From assembly GCA_020628895.1 (NCBI GenBank), contig JAHDEM010000004.1, positions 1 through 35,780 on the forward strand: a stretch of DNA of 35,780 nucleotides. The letters run 5' to 3'. A program made the translations under genes and the position numbers. The notes beneath the pieces were generated by a model. It searched no databases. It saw only the letters and a list, made by a program, of their open reading frames with translations, and was not told where the DNA came from. This document shows, in pieces, positions 19,501-27,713 of the stretch (position 1 is its first letter; each line of letters begins with the position of its first letter). The DNA is from Candidatus Endobugula sp. (GTDB lineage: Bacteria; Pseudomonadota; Gammaproteobacteria; Pseudomonadales; Cellvibrionaceae).

Positions 19501-20353
19501 TTGGGATTTCTGTCCTTAACCATCTTACGATATCTACCCACATGCGGCTAATTTCCCCGGCCGATGGCATAATGCCAGCAGAGGCTAATTCTACGGTAAC
19601 CACTGGAATGCCTAAATCTCCCCCTGCATAATTGCCCAGAGATCCAGGATAGGTACCTAGTAACCTCAGTTGTAAATTACCTAATCGCTTCGGTGCTCTT
19701 AGAGGGCCGTCAAAATCCACTAGTCTGTGTGGTGCATGCACCGCAATGATGACATCTGGTTGAAACTCTTTAATGGTTTTATCAAACCAAATGGTTTCGG
19801 ATTCGCTTAATGGTCTATCACCTGGAAAGCGCCTGGGGTTTTTGTAGGTCCTTTCTTTCCAGTATTTTAGTGCCAAATCATCCCAATCTTTAGAAGGGAA
19901 ATTGCGATTTAAATCGACACCATTAGCATTTTGCCTTTGGGCTTTTCTTTGTAGTAATCCATCGGGATTTAAACAGGGAATGACTGTCCAATGAAACAGG
20001 CCCGAGTGGTGTTTGTTAAGCTTGTCCATCCATTTAAACATAATGGATATAGCAGAGTACTCATCTCCATGTATGCCCCCCATTAGTAATACTTTTCCTA
20101 GAGGTTTACGAGTGCTTAGGGGTGGATAAATTTTATAGCCAAGCGGTCTGCCTTGCTTAGAGTAGCCGCCATTTTGCACAAGATCTTGTTTTAGGCAATC
20201 TTCTTCATTAACACTGCCTAATTTATTGCCAATCTCATAACATAATTCAGTGATAGTGCGCCTTTTTATATCCTGGTGTGGTTCAGCAACACTGAGCAAC
20301 GATAATAATCCAAGTAACAAGGTGAGAGTGAATCGAAGGTATGGAATAGGCAT
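19487..20353 (-). CDS. Exported M14-family zinc carboxypeptidase/amidase (MpaA/Csd4-like)
   Basis: The 288-aa protein has an N-terminal signal peptide (about 1-23, PYLRFTLTLLLGLLSLLSV). It has all M14 residues: zinc ligands H95 and E98 in GGIHGDE, H206 in IIAVHAPH, substrate-binding NRN at 149-151 in GVDLNRNFP, and catalytic E255 in VTVELASAG. Bacterial relatives include MpaA (cytoplasmic murein-peptide amidase) and Csd4/Pgp1 (periplasmic tripeptide trimming). The signal peptide argues for a periplasmic role on peptidoglycan stems. The neighbouring Csd6-like gene supports this. Its last codons lie in the heptamer repeat. A TATAAT promoter lies upstream. Confidence 0.8.
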   Translation of the reverse strand: MPIPYLRFTLTLLLGLLSLLSVAEPHQDIKRRTITELCYEIGNKLGSVNEEDCLKQDLVQNGGYSKQGRPLGYKIYPPLSTRKPLGKVLLMGGIHGDEYSAISIMFKWMDKLNKHHSGLFHWTVIPCLNPDGLLQRKAQRQNANGVDLNRNFPSKDWDDLALKYWKERTYKNPRRFPGDRPLSESETIWFDKTIKEFQPDVIIAVHAPHRLVDFDGPLRAPKRLGNLQLRLLGTYPGSLGNYAGGDLGIPVVTVELASAGIMPSAGEISRMWVDIVRWLRTEIPKARG

Positions 20354-20403
20354 AAAGTGCAGTTAAGTGTTTTTTAATCAGAAAATTGAATATTTGAATA
20401 CTG

Positions 20404-20432
20404 ATTATAGACTCTTACATACAAATCCCCAA
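20404..20432 (-). promoter_or_regulatory. Putative promoter of the M14 peptidase gene
   Basis: On the minus strand TTGGGG (20432-20427), a 17-base spacer and a perfect TATAAT (20409-20404) lie about 50 bases before the start codon. The -35 box matches consensus only in TTG. Confidence 0.5.
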
Positions 20433-20489
20433 TGGCACTGGATCATTAATTGTGATGCAATGCCACAGATGTTTAGTACATAAAAACGA

Positions 20490-20942
20490 TTAGCGAGGTA
20501 TATATTGATAAATAAAGCTATTTGGGTTTTTAGATTCGATTAATGTTAGCACTACGCCAGATACCCAAGTTAGGCAAGCCATGATAAATAAAGTGCCTCC
20601 ATCATCACCAATCTGTGCACCAGTGGTAGGATCAAAATATGGCATAACAATACCTAAAGGGGTGAACAGATGGAAGATGATAGCACCACTCATAATACCT
20701 ACTGCCATAACAGCAGCAACAGAGCGGAATTTAGTAAAAAGTAGAATAGCGGTAACGAGCTCAGCAAGGCCAATTAAATAACCTCCATATTCACCGAACC
20801 AGAGTAGTCCAGACCACTCTCCAAGCGTACCGAAGATATGTTGTGTGTTTACGTGATTAGAAAATTTAAAAGGTAAGGATTGTAAGAATACAAATGCAAT
20901 AAAAACACTGAGGGCATTTGGGATCGTAAGGTATTTTTTCAT
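20490..20942 (-). CDS. DoxX-like four-helix inner-membrane protein
   Basis: The 150-aa product has four hydrophobic helices (about 8-23, 47-67, 73-93 and 116-133, counted from the ATG) and the layout of the DoxX/DoxD-like superfamily: a first helix followed by FKF, a glycine-rich GEYGGYLIGLAELVTAILL stretch and a conserved loop ending before GGTLFIMACL. The function of this subgroup is not known; relatives take part in quinone-linked thiosulfate oxidation or oxidative-stress complexes. A GTG at 20948 is possible, but GGAG lies 5 bases before the ATG at 20942. It stands alone between the M14 gene and the divergent str promoter. Confidence 0.65.
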   Translation of the reverse strand: MKKYLTIPNALSVFIAFVFLQSLPFKFSNHVNTQHIFGTLGEWSGLLWFGEYGGYLIGLAELVTAILLFTKFRSVAAVMAVGIMSGAIIFHLFTPLGIVMPYFDPTTGAQIGDDGGTLFIMACLTWVSGVVLTLIESKNPNSFIYQYIPR

Positions 20943-21089
20943 GTCCACTCCAACAGTTATACTAATTATACAGGTGGGGTATAGACATCATCTTGTGATA
21001 AATGTTGCATATTGACTACTAATTTTTAATCGAGTCTGGGTATTTTGTATGCACAAAGAAGAAACTTAATCAGGGAAGACGGTTAACAC

Positions 21090-21118
21090 TTGACCTTAAG
21101 TCCAGTAATCCGTAAAAT
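21090..21118 (+). promoter_or_regulatory. Sigma-70 promoter of the str (rpsL) operon
   Basis: TTGACC (21090-21095), a 17-base spacer and TAAAAT (21113-21118) give a near-consensus promoter about 120 bases before rpsL. The predicted transcript begins near 21125 inside an AGCCCC/GGGGCT hairpin (21123-21128 with 21138-21143). The rest of the leader to 21237 holds no gene. Confidence 0.8.
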
Positions 21119-21237
21119 TCGCAGCCCCTATTTCCTGGGGGCTCCTTTCCATAAAGGGGTTAATATTCATTGCTGTTTGTTACCTGTTGTTTTATAGGTA
21201 GTAAAACGGCTCATAGACAAATTTGGAGTTATATTTC

Positions 21238-21609
21238 ATGGCAACGATCAACCAATTGGTTCGTAAGCCTAGAAAGCGTAAAGTACAAAAGAGTGACGTA
21301 CCTGCTTTACAAGGTAACCCTCAAAAACGCGGTGTTTGTACCCGTGTTTACACTACTACACCGAAGAAACCAAACTCGGCATTGCGTAAAGTATGTCGTG
21401 TTCGCCTAACCAATGGCTTCGAGGTAACTTCGTACATCGGTGGTGAAGGGCATAACCTTCAAGAGCACAGCGTGGTATTGATCCGTGGCGGTCGTGTAAA
21501 AGACTTGCCGGGTGTTCGTTATCACACAGTTCGCGGTAGCTTGGACACCTCAGGTGTTGCAGACCGTAAACAAGGTCGCTCGAAGTACGGTACGAAGCGT
21601 CCTAAGTAA
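21238..21609 (+). CDS. rpsL: 30S ribosomal protein S12
   Basis: S12 lines the decoding centre and controls translation accuracy. The 123-aa protein starts [13 protein letters not shown] at the ATG at 21238, with TTGGAG upstream; an in-frame ATG at 21223 would add five residues not found in the family. The accuracy residues K43 (TPKKPNS) and K88 ([13 protein letters not shown]) are present, so no streptomycin-resistance substitution is seen. It is the first gene of the str operon; rpsG follows after 170 bases. Confidence 0.98.
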   Translation: MATINQLVRKPRKRKVQKSDVPALQGNPQKRGVCTRVYTTTPKKPNSALRKVCRVRLTNGFEVTSYIGGEGHNLQEHSVVLIRGGRVKDLPGVRYHTVRGSLDTSGVADRKQGRSKYGTKRPK

Positions 21610-21779
21610 AGGGCGGTCGTACTGAGCTTTTTAGCCAAGATTGAACAAAGAGTAAGGCTAAGCGCGCTTGCCGGTATTAAGTATTTCTATCATGGAAATA
21701 CCGAAATAGAAAAAGTAAGAGCGTTGTCTTAGAATCAACCTGAAACAGAGGCCGAGGCCAAAAATAGAGGCGTAAGCAA
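21610..21779 (+). promoter_or_regulatory. rpsL-rpsG spacer, possible S7 autoregulatory region
   Basis: In E. coli S7 binds the shorter rpsL-rpsG spacer to repress its operon. This spacer is 170 bases long and contains a 7-bp hairpin (GTATTTC 21681-21687 with GAAATAC 21695-21701). Its position is suggestive, but I did not recognise the S7 target itself. Confidence 0.4.
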
Positions 21780-22253
21780 ATGCCAAGAAGAAGAGTCGTC
21801 GCGAAACGCGAGATTTTACCTGATCCTAAGTACGGTAATATCACGTTAGCGAAATTTATGAACATTCTAATGATCAGTGGTAAAAAAGCTGTTGCTGAGC
21901 GTATCGTATACGGTGCTTTAGACCTAGTAGGTCAGAAAGTAACAGAAAAAGATGCATTAGAAACTTTTAATGAAGCCTTAGAGAAGATTGCTCCACTAGT
22001 CGAAGTTAAATCTCGTCGAGTAGGCGGTGCAACCTACCAGGTGCCTGTAGAGGTTCGTCCAGCACGTCGTGAAGCGCTAGCAATGCGATGGTTGGTGGAA
22101 TACTCGCGTAACCGTAGCGAAAAATCAATGGCTGCACGTTTAGCCGGTGAGTTGATGGATGCTTCGCAAGGTAAAGGTGGAGCTGTTAAGAAGCGTGAAG
22201 ACGTTCACCGCATGGCGGAAGCGAACAAAGCATTCTCGCATTATCGCTTCTAA
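21780..22253 (+). CDS. rpsG: 30S ribosomal protein S7
   Basis: S7 nucleates assembly of the 30S head and contacts tRNA at the E site. The 157-aa product begins [19 protein letters not shown] and keeps the rRNA-binding stretch [14 protein letters not shown] and the C-terminal helix [18 protein letters not shown]. Its length is typical. AGAGGCG precedes the ATG. In most relatives fusA follows in the same transcript; here a strong terminator lies between them. Confidence 0.98.
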   Translation: MPRRRVVAKREILPDPKYGNITLAKFMNILMISGKKAVAERIVYGALDLVGQKVTEKDALETFNEALEKIAPLVEVKSRRVGGATYQVPVEVRPARREALAMRWLVEYSRNRSEKSMAARLAGELMDASQGKGGAVKKREDVHRMAEANKAFSHYRF

Positions 22254-22321
22254 TAATAGAGATTTGCTGGCTTTTTATATCCAAATAATCAACGATATAG
22301 AAAGTAATCCAGTAAATTGTT

Positions 22322-22354
22322 AAAAAAGCAGCTATCATAAGCTGCTTTTTTTTT
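22322..22354 (+). terminator. Strong terminator between rpsG and fusA
   Basis: AAAAAAGCAGCT (22322-22333) pairs with AGCTGCTTTTTT (22340-22351) around ATCATA, and the T run continues to 22354, nine T in all. It lies 30 bases before the fusA start, so the str operon transcript should largely end before fusA. Confidence 0.88.
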
Positions 22355-22383
22355 ATCGTTGTTTTTTATACAGGAATTTTGTT

Positions 22384-24492
22384 GTGGCACGTAAAACACC
22401 TCTATCTCATTATCGCAATATCGGCATCTGTGCGCACGTTGATGCGGGCAAAACCACGACTACAGAGCGTGTTTTATTTTACACCGGTATGTCTCACAAA
22501 ATTGGTGAGGTGCATGATGGTGCAGCAACTATGGATTGGATGGAGCAAGAGCAGGAGAGAGGTATCACTATTACCTCTGCAGCCACGACATGTTTTTGGG
22601 CTGGAATGCAGCAGCAGTATGATCAACACCGCATTAATATTATTGATACGCCAGGGCACGTAGATTTCACTATCGAGGTTGAGCGCTCGTTGCGGGTATT
22701 AGATGGGGCTGTAGTTGTTTTGTGTGGCTCATCAGGTGTCCAGCCACAAACGGAGACGGTTTGGCGGCAAGCCAATAAGTACGAAGTTCCGCGCATGGTT
22801 TTTGTCAATAAAATGGACCGTGCGGGTGCCGATTTCCAAATGGTAGTCGACCAGCTTAAAACGCGTCTAAAAGCCAACCCTGTGCCTCTGCAAATGACAA
22901 TTGGTGCAGAAGATGAGTTTAAGGGTGTGGTCGACCTAATCAAAATGAAAGCTATCCTATGGAATGAAGCCGATCAAGGCATGACCTTTGAGTACGGGGA
23001 TATCCCAGAAGAGTTGCAGTCTCAGTGTGAAGAAATGCGCGAGTATATGATTGAATCTGCAGCAGAAGCTACCGAAGAGTTGATGGATAAATATTTGGAA
23101 GGCGAAGAGTTGTCCGAGGATGAAATCAAGGCAGGGCTCCGCGCTCGAACCTTGGCAAATGAGATTGTGCCTGTTATTGGTGGCTCAGCCTTCAAAAATA
23201 AAGGTGTGCAGGCCATGCTAGATTCTGTGATTGATTATCTGCCTTCACCGACAGAAGTTAAAGCTATTGAAGGAACGCTTGATGATGGGGAAACCGTTGA
23301 TCATAGAGAAGCAGATGATAAAGCACCATTTTCAGCCTTAGCATTTAAAATAGCAACAGACCCTTTTGTAGGAACGCTCACATTCTTCCGCGTTTATTCG
23401 GGCTCTTTGGAGAGTGGGACGGCAGTATATAACTCGGTAAAAGGTAAAAAAGAGCGCGTAGGGCGCATGGTGCAAATGCACGCAAACTCTAGAGAAGAGA
23501 TCAAGGAGGTTCTAGCGGGGGATATTGCAGCAGCCATTGGTCTAAAAGATGTGACCACCGGCGATACCTTGTGTTCTGAAGACGGCAAAATTGTATTGGA
23601 GAGAATGGAGTTTCCAGAGCCAGTTATCTCTGTTGCTGTTGAGCCTCGCACAAAAGCAGATCAGGAAAAAATGGGTATCGCTTTGGGTAAATTGGCTCAA
23701 GAAGACCCTTCTTTTCGTGTTAAAACCGATGAGGAAACGGGGCAAACGATTATATCTGGCATGGGCGAATTGCATTTGGATATCTTGGTTGATCGTATGC
23801 ACCGAGAATTTAATGTAGAGGCTAACATTGGTAAGCCTCAGGTAGCTTATCGTGAATCGATCACTAATGTATGTGAAGTTGAAGGTAAGTTCGTTCGTCA
23901 ATCTGGTGGTCGAGGTCAATACGGTCATGTATGGATTAAATTTGAGCCGGCAGATGATCCAAATGCCGAAGGTTTAGAGTTTGTTAATGAGATTGTCGGT
24001 GGAGTTGTACCTAAAGAATATATTCCGGCGATTGAGAAAGGTGTATCAGAGCAAATGCAAAATGGTGTATTAGCTGGCTATCCATTGCTTGGGTTAAAGG
24101 CAACGCTATATGATGGCTCTTTCCATGATGTTGATTCTAACGAAATGGCGTTTAAAATTGCTGCATCAATGGCAACTAAAAAGTTAGCCGAATCCGGTGG
24201 CGCAAAATTATTAGAACCCATCATGAAAGTTGAGGTCGTCACTCCAGAAGAGAATATGGGAGACGTGGTTGGGGATTTAAACCGTCGCCGAGGTATTATT
24301 CTTGGAATGGAAGAAGCTGTACTGGGTAAAGTGGTTGAAGCAGAAGTACCGTTGTCCGAAATGTTTGGCTATGCAACGGATCTACGTTCTGCTACTCAAG
24401 GTCGCGCTACTTTTGCGATGGAGTTTGACAAGTACTCAGAAGCTCCAAAGAATATAGAGCAAGAAATAATGGCTAAGAATGGTATGATTTAG
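22384..24492 (+). CDS. fusA: Elongation factor G (str-operon copy)
   Basis: EF-G drives tRNA-mRNA translocation and, with ribosome recycling factor, splits ribosomes. The 702-aa protein is full length. G motifs are AHVDAGKT (17-24), the switch I threonine in ERGITIT, DTPGH (88-92) and NKMD (142-145). Domains II to V follow, with [15 protein letters not shown] in domain IV. The start is GTG with AGGA upstream. It is closest to the usual proteobacterial FusA. Odd points: a terminator stands just before it, tufA is missing after it, and codon use is less biased than in the neighbouring ribosomal genes (for example GGG at 22654 and 22705, CGG at 22693, AGA at 22558). Confidence 0.97.
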   Translation: MARKTPLSHYRNIGICAHVDAGKTTTTERVLFYTGMSHKIGEVHDGAATMDWMEQEQERGITITSAATTCFWAGMQQQYDQHRINIIDTPGHVDFTIEVERSLRVLDGAVVVLCGSSGVQPQTETVWRQANKYEVPRMVFVNKMDRAGADFQMVVDQLKTRLKANPVPLQMTIGAEDEFKGVVDLIKMKAILWNEADQGMTFEYGDIPEELQSQCEEMREYMIESAAEATEELMDKYLEGEELSEDEIKAGLRARTLANEIVPVIGGSAFKNKGVQAMLDSVIDYLPSPTEVKAIEGTLDDGETVDHREADDKAPFSALAFKIATDPFVGTLTFFRVYSGSLESGTAVYNSVKGKKERVGRMVQMHANSREEIKEVLAGDIAAAIGLKDVTTGDTLCSEDGKIVLERMEFPEPVISVAVEPRTKADQEKMGIALGKLAQEDPSFRVKTDEETGQTIISGMGELHLDILVDRMHREFNVEANIGKPQVAYRESITNVCEVEGKFVRQSGGRGQYGHVWIKFEPADDPNAEGLEFVNEIVGGVVPKEYIPAIEKGVSEQMQNGVLAGYPLLGLKATLYDGSFHDVDSNEMAFKIAASMATKKLAESGGAKLLEPIMKVEVVTPEENMGDVVGDLNRRRGIILGMEEAVLGKVVEAEVPLSEMFGYATDLRSATQGRATFAMEFDKYSEAPKNIEQEIMAKNGMI

Positions 24493-24504
24493 TGAATGAG
24501 GTCG

Positions 24505-24536
24505 ATATTAGCAGCAGCCACGGGTGTTGCTAATAT
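24505..24536 (+). terminator. Possible weak terminator after fusA
   Basis: ATATTAGCA (24505-24513) and TGCTAATAT (24528-24536) form a perfect 9-bp stem with a 14-base loop, followed by TTGTTG. The poor T tract makes its strength uncertain. Confidence 0.45.
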
Positions 24537-24553
24537 TTGTTGAGTCCTATTTA

Positions 24554-24580
24554 TTTACAAAAATTAGTTTTCTATATAAT
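24554..24580 (+). promoter_or_regulatory. Possible promoter of the TAXI-kinase pair
   Basis: TTTACA (24554-24559), a short 15-base spacer and TATAAT (24575-24580) lie about 40 bases before the TAXI start in an AT-rich stretch. The short spacer makes this tentative. Confidence 0.35.
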
Positions 24581-24619
24581 AATAAAACATAAAATATTTA
24601 AGCATGGATGGTGATTGTA

Positions 24620-25564
24620 ATGAGAGTTTTACTTCTCTACTGCGGTGTTGCACGCCTCTTAATGCCTGCAACCTTTTTATTCTTTTCATTGACAGTAACG
24701 GCTGGCGATCCTCTATCTATTGGTGTTATTACTGGCGATCGATCTGGAACGTACATCAAAATAGGTGAAGATATTGCACGCCTAGCGAATGCAGATGGTT
24801 TGAACCTTAATGTCTATGAATCAAATGGTTCTTTAGAAAATATCGCTGCTGTTTTTGAGCGAGATGAAGTGCACCTTGGTTTAGTTCAATCAGATGTTCT
24901 AGGCTATCTTCAAGAATCCCAAAATCGAAAGCTGGAGCGTGTAGCACAAAAGATCGTGATGATGTTCCCTTTGTATAATGAAGAGGTGCATTTATTGGCG
25001 AAAAAAGATATTGCATCAATACATGACCTTAATAATCGAGTGGTTGCTGTTGGGAGTAAGGGCAGTGGTACCAACCTTACGAGTGAGCTTCTTTTTGAAA
25101 TTACCAATGTTTGGCCACGAAAAAAGCACTTTCTCACTAATCAATCTGCATTAGATTCCTTGAATAAAGGAGAAATAGACGCTTTATTTTATGTCTCGGG
25201 TTATCCAGTACCTCTGTTCAAAAAAATCGATGAAGAAAGGTTTCACCTTGTTCCTCTAAGTGATAATGATGAGGCTGGTTATTATATTAATTCTGTTATC
25301 CCAAAAAATACTTATATTTGGCAAAGTCAAGCGGTTAATACTGTTGCGGTTAAAGCAGTGTTAATGACGGCAGGTTTTTACGATGAGTACTGTGAAGATA
25401 TTGGTCGGCTTATGAATGTTATACGCAATAATATTCATAATTTAAAAGAGAGTGGGCATCCAAAATGGAAAGAGGTTGAGCTTGATTATGTGCTCAATAA
25501 TTGGGATCGTTATGGGTGTATTCCTTCGGTTGCTAATAATGTTTTAACTGAAAAAGATGAGTAG
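24620..25564 (+). CDS. TAXI-family periplasmic solute-binding protein
   Basis: TAXI proteins are periplasmic binding proteins usually feeding TRAP transporters. The 314-aa product has a signal peptide (about 1-28, cleavage near VTAG-DPLS). The family hallmarks are GDRSGTYIKIGEDIAR (39-54), SNGSLENI (68-75), HLGLVQSDVLGYL (85-97), VAVGSKGSGT and DALFYVSGYPVP. I chose the ATG at 24620 over 24608 because GGTGA lies 5 bases upstream. No TRAP permease genes (DctQ/DctM or the fused form) are nearby. The next gene, 18 bases on, is a membrane sensor-like protein. A sensory role as ligand receptor for that protein is inferred; transport with a distant permease is the alternative. Confidence 0.8.
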   Translation: MRVLLLYCGVARLLMPATFLFFSLTVTAGDPLSIGVITGDRSGTYIKIGEDIARLANADGLNLNVYESNGSLENIAAVFERDEVHLGLVQSDVLGYLQESQNRKLERVAQKIVMMFPLYNEEVHLLAKKDIASIHDLNNRVVAVGSKGSGTNLTSELLFEITNVWPRKKHFLTNQSALDSLNKGEIDALFYVSGYPVPLFKKIDEERFHLVPLSDNDEAGYYINSVIPKNTYIWQSQAVNTVAVKAVLMTAGFYDEYCEDIGRLMNVIRNNIHNLKESGHPKWKEVELDYVLNNWDRYGCIPSVANNVLTEKDE

Positions 25565-25582
25565 CCAGCTAAGGAATGTAAA

Positions 25583-27700
25583 ATGTTAAAGAAGAGACTC
25601 AATAAATATAAAAGTATTATTTTTTCAGTTGTTATTTTCATCTTGCTAGATATTTCCGTTCTCGTTTTTAGTTTCTATATCTCATATCAAATTTCTCAAA
25701 ATGCAGCCGAAATAAATTTGGCGGGTAGGCAGCGTACCTTAAGTCAAAGAATTACAAAAAATTTATTGGAGTTTGAGAGAACTTATAACAAATCAAGACC
25801 TTATGATGTCATTGTTGCCGATATAGAAGAAAGTATGTATCTATTTGATAGTACCTTGTCTGCATTTGATGTTGGGGGCGAAGCAGTTATTGATGATAGA
25901 GTCGTTTCTATCGAAGCTATAACTGATCCAGCAGGGAGACAGGCAATTGAAGTTGCTAAGCCTATGTGGGAAATTTATAAAAATTATACAGCCGATGTTT
26001 TGGGGGAATTTAAAGGTAGATTTTTGTTAGATGAAAATTTAGTAACGGTTTTTTTTAGAGAGTCTATTGTTAAAAATGTTGTCAATTATACAACACATAA
26101 CAATATTGAGCTCTTAGATGTTATGAACGATCTTACAGAATCAATAGAATACACAGCGTCCAAAAAGGTAGAAAAGCTGCGTTTTGCTCAAGCAGTAGCC
26201 ATTATACTAGCTGTTATTAACTTTATTTTTATTATGTTCTTTTCGTTAAAAAAGTTGAGGCGAGCAGATGAAGAGTTAACTTTTGCTAAGGCAGAGATGG
26301 ATGTCATGCTTAATACCATGACAGAAGGAATGTTTCTATTAGATAAGGATTTGAGGGTAAGCGAGTATTATTCTAAAGAAATGGAAGTAATTTTTAATAT
26401 GAAGAGTTTTTCAGGTCTTTATTTTCCGTCTGTATTGCAAAGTGTGTGTGCTGGTTTTAATGTCGCTGGTGTTGAAAACTTTTTAAATGCTTTATTCGAT
26501 AATAGCAAAAAGATGAAAGTGCTTAATGTTCTAAACCCGCTTCAAGAAGTACAGGCCTCTATTCTTAAATCAGATTCTTCTTTTTTGGAGCAAAAGCATC
26601 TAAAGTTCTCTTATTCTAGGGTGAAAAACGACGGTCGTATCGATAGAGTACTAGTTAAAGTGACGGATATATCTCATGATATTTTGCACGAAAAGGTTCG
26701 GCATGAGGAGAAAAGAAAGCAATTTAAATATTTGCGTACAATGACAGCATTGATGAGCACTAATAAAGAAGCGTTACCTGATTTATTCCAGCAGGGTTTG
26801 GCAAGAGTGTCTCGTGCTCGATTATTATTAAGTGATTATGCAACGACAAAAAAAATAAATATAGATGACATGTTGATAGTGTTTGATGATATCTATAGCG
26901 AGTCAAAAAGGCTGTCTTTTGATAGTTTGTTAGTTTTAATAGAGGACTTTAATCATCATGTGGCTGCCCTGGATAAAAATGTGTCTGCTATCGATGCACC
27001 TTATATGCAGGTTATTGTTGCTTTAGATAATTTGCATTTGCACATTGAGTCTATGTACGAGCTGTCCTGCCAGATATCTTTCAGTGCTGATTCCCATATT
27101 GCTGATAATCTAACTCACTCGAGTGTGAGCAATGATCGTAACTCTCAATGGTCTTTTTTGAATGAATTCGCAAATGATGTTGCTTTTTCAGAGCATAAGT
27201 CAGTGAGAGTGAGTTTATCAGGATTAGCTGATCATATTTTCCCTGAGAAAATGGTCACAGTTTTAAAATCTATTATTGTTCAGGTGTTTTATCATTCTAT
27301 TCTACTTAGTGTGGAAGATCAGGCTGAGCGACGTCGTCTACAAAAGCCAAATGAAGCAATATTAGATGTAAGATTGGTTAAGAAAAGTAATGGAGGGTAT
27401 TGCTTGACTATCAAAAATGATGGGGCAGGTGTTGATTTGGAGACATTGAGAGCAAGTGTTGTGGCGGCTAATCGTATTTCTGGCGCGGATGCGAACGTTC
27501 TAGATTTTTACTCGTTGCTTTTTTACTCTTATGTGCCAAATACATCGACTTCTTTAAGTAGTATTGGAAAAATATTTTCTGGGGAGGAGTTGAAATATCT
27601 TACCGATAGAATCGGTGTGAAATTTCATTTAAGAAGCGTGCCTACAGAGGGAAGTGTTTTTGAATTTGTATTGCCTTCTATTGTTTCTAGTCAAGAATAA
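25583..27700 (+). CDS. PilJ/NarX-type membrane sensor with degenerate CheA-like kinase region
   Basis: The 705-aa protein has a membrane helix (about 10-36), a periplasmic PilJ/NarX-type N-terminal domain with the conserved INLAGRQRTLSQRITK (44-59), a second helix (about 202-222), a PAS-like domain (about 238-365), a helical segment resembling a histidine phosphotransfer domain (about 398-495) and a CheA-type ATPase fold (about 540-698). The G1 box NDGAGVD (612-618) is intact. The N-box, usually RNAxDHG, reads YHSILLS (570-576) with His in place of the Mg2+-binding Asn. I see no glycine-rich G2 loop, and the helix that should bear the phospho-His (FDDIYSESKRLS, 434-445) has none. I infer a pseudo-kinase. 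AAGGA precedes the start; the gene is coupled to the TAXI gene. No response regulator is near. Confidence 0.7.
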   Translation: MLKKRLNKYKSIIFSVVIFILLDISVLVFSFYISYQISQNAAEINLAGRQRTLSQRITKNLLEFERTYNKSRPYDVIVADIEESMYLFDSTLSAFDVGGEAVIDDRVVSIEAITDPAGRQAIEVAKPMWEIYKNYTADVLGEFKGRFLLDENLVTVFFRESIVKNVVNYTTHNNIELLDVMNDLTESIEYTASKKVEKLRFAQAVAIILAVINFIFIMFFSLKKLRRADEELTFAKAEMDVMLNTMTEGMFLLDKDLRVSEYYSKEMEVIFNMKSFSGLYFPSVLQSVCAGFNVAGVENFLNALFDNSKKMKVLNVLNPLQEVQASILKSDSSFLEQKHLKFSYSRVKNDGRIDRVLVKVTDISHDILHEKVRHEEKRKQFKYLRTMTALMSTNKEALPDLFQQGLARVSRARLLLSDYATTKKINIDDMLIVFDDIYSESKRLSFDSLLVLIEDFNHHVAALDKNVSAIDAPYMQVIVALDNLHLHIESMYELSCQISFSADSHIADNLTHSSVSNDRNSQWSFLNEFANDVAFSEHKSVRVSLSGLADHIFPEKMVTVLKSIIVQVFYHSILLSVEDQAERRRLQKPNEAILDVRLVKKSNGGYCLTIKNDGAGVDLETLRASVVAANRISGADANVLDFYSLLFYSYVPNTSTSLSSIGKIFSGEELKYLTDRIGVKFHLRSVPTEGSVFEFVLPSIVSSQE

Positions 27701-27713
27701 AGTACAGCTAGAT

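Noticed and set aside
20957-20975. TATAAT on the minus strand upstream of the DoxX-like gene
   Set aside because: No -35 box at a fitting distance, and the start would be only about 15 bases from the start codon.
21121-21150. AGCCCC/GGGGCT hairpin before rpsL as a terminator
   Set aside because: It lies at the predicted transcript start of the str promoter and has no T tract.
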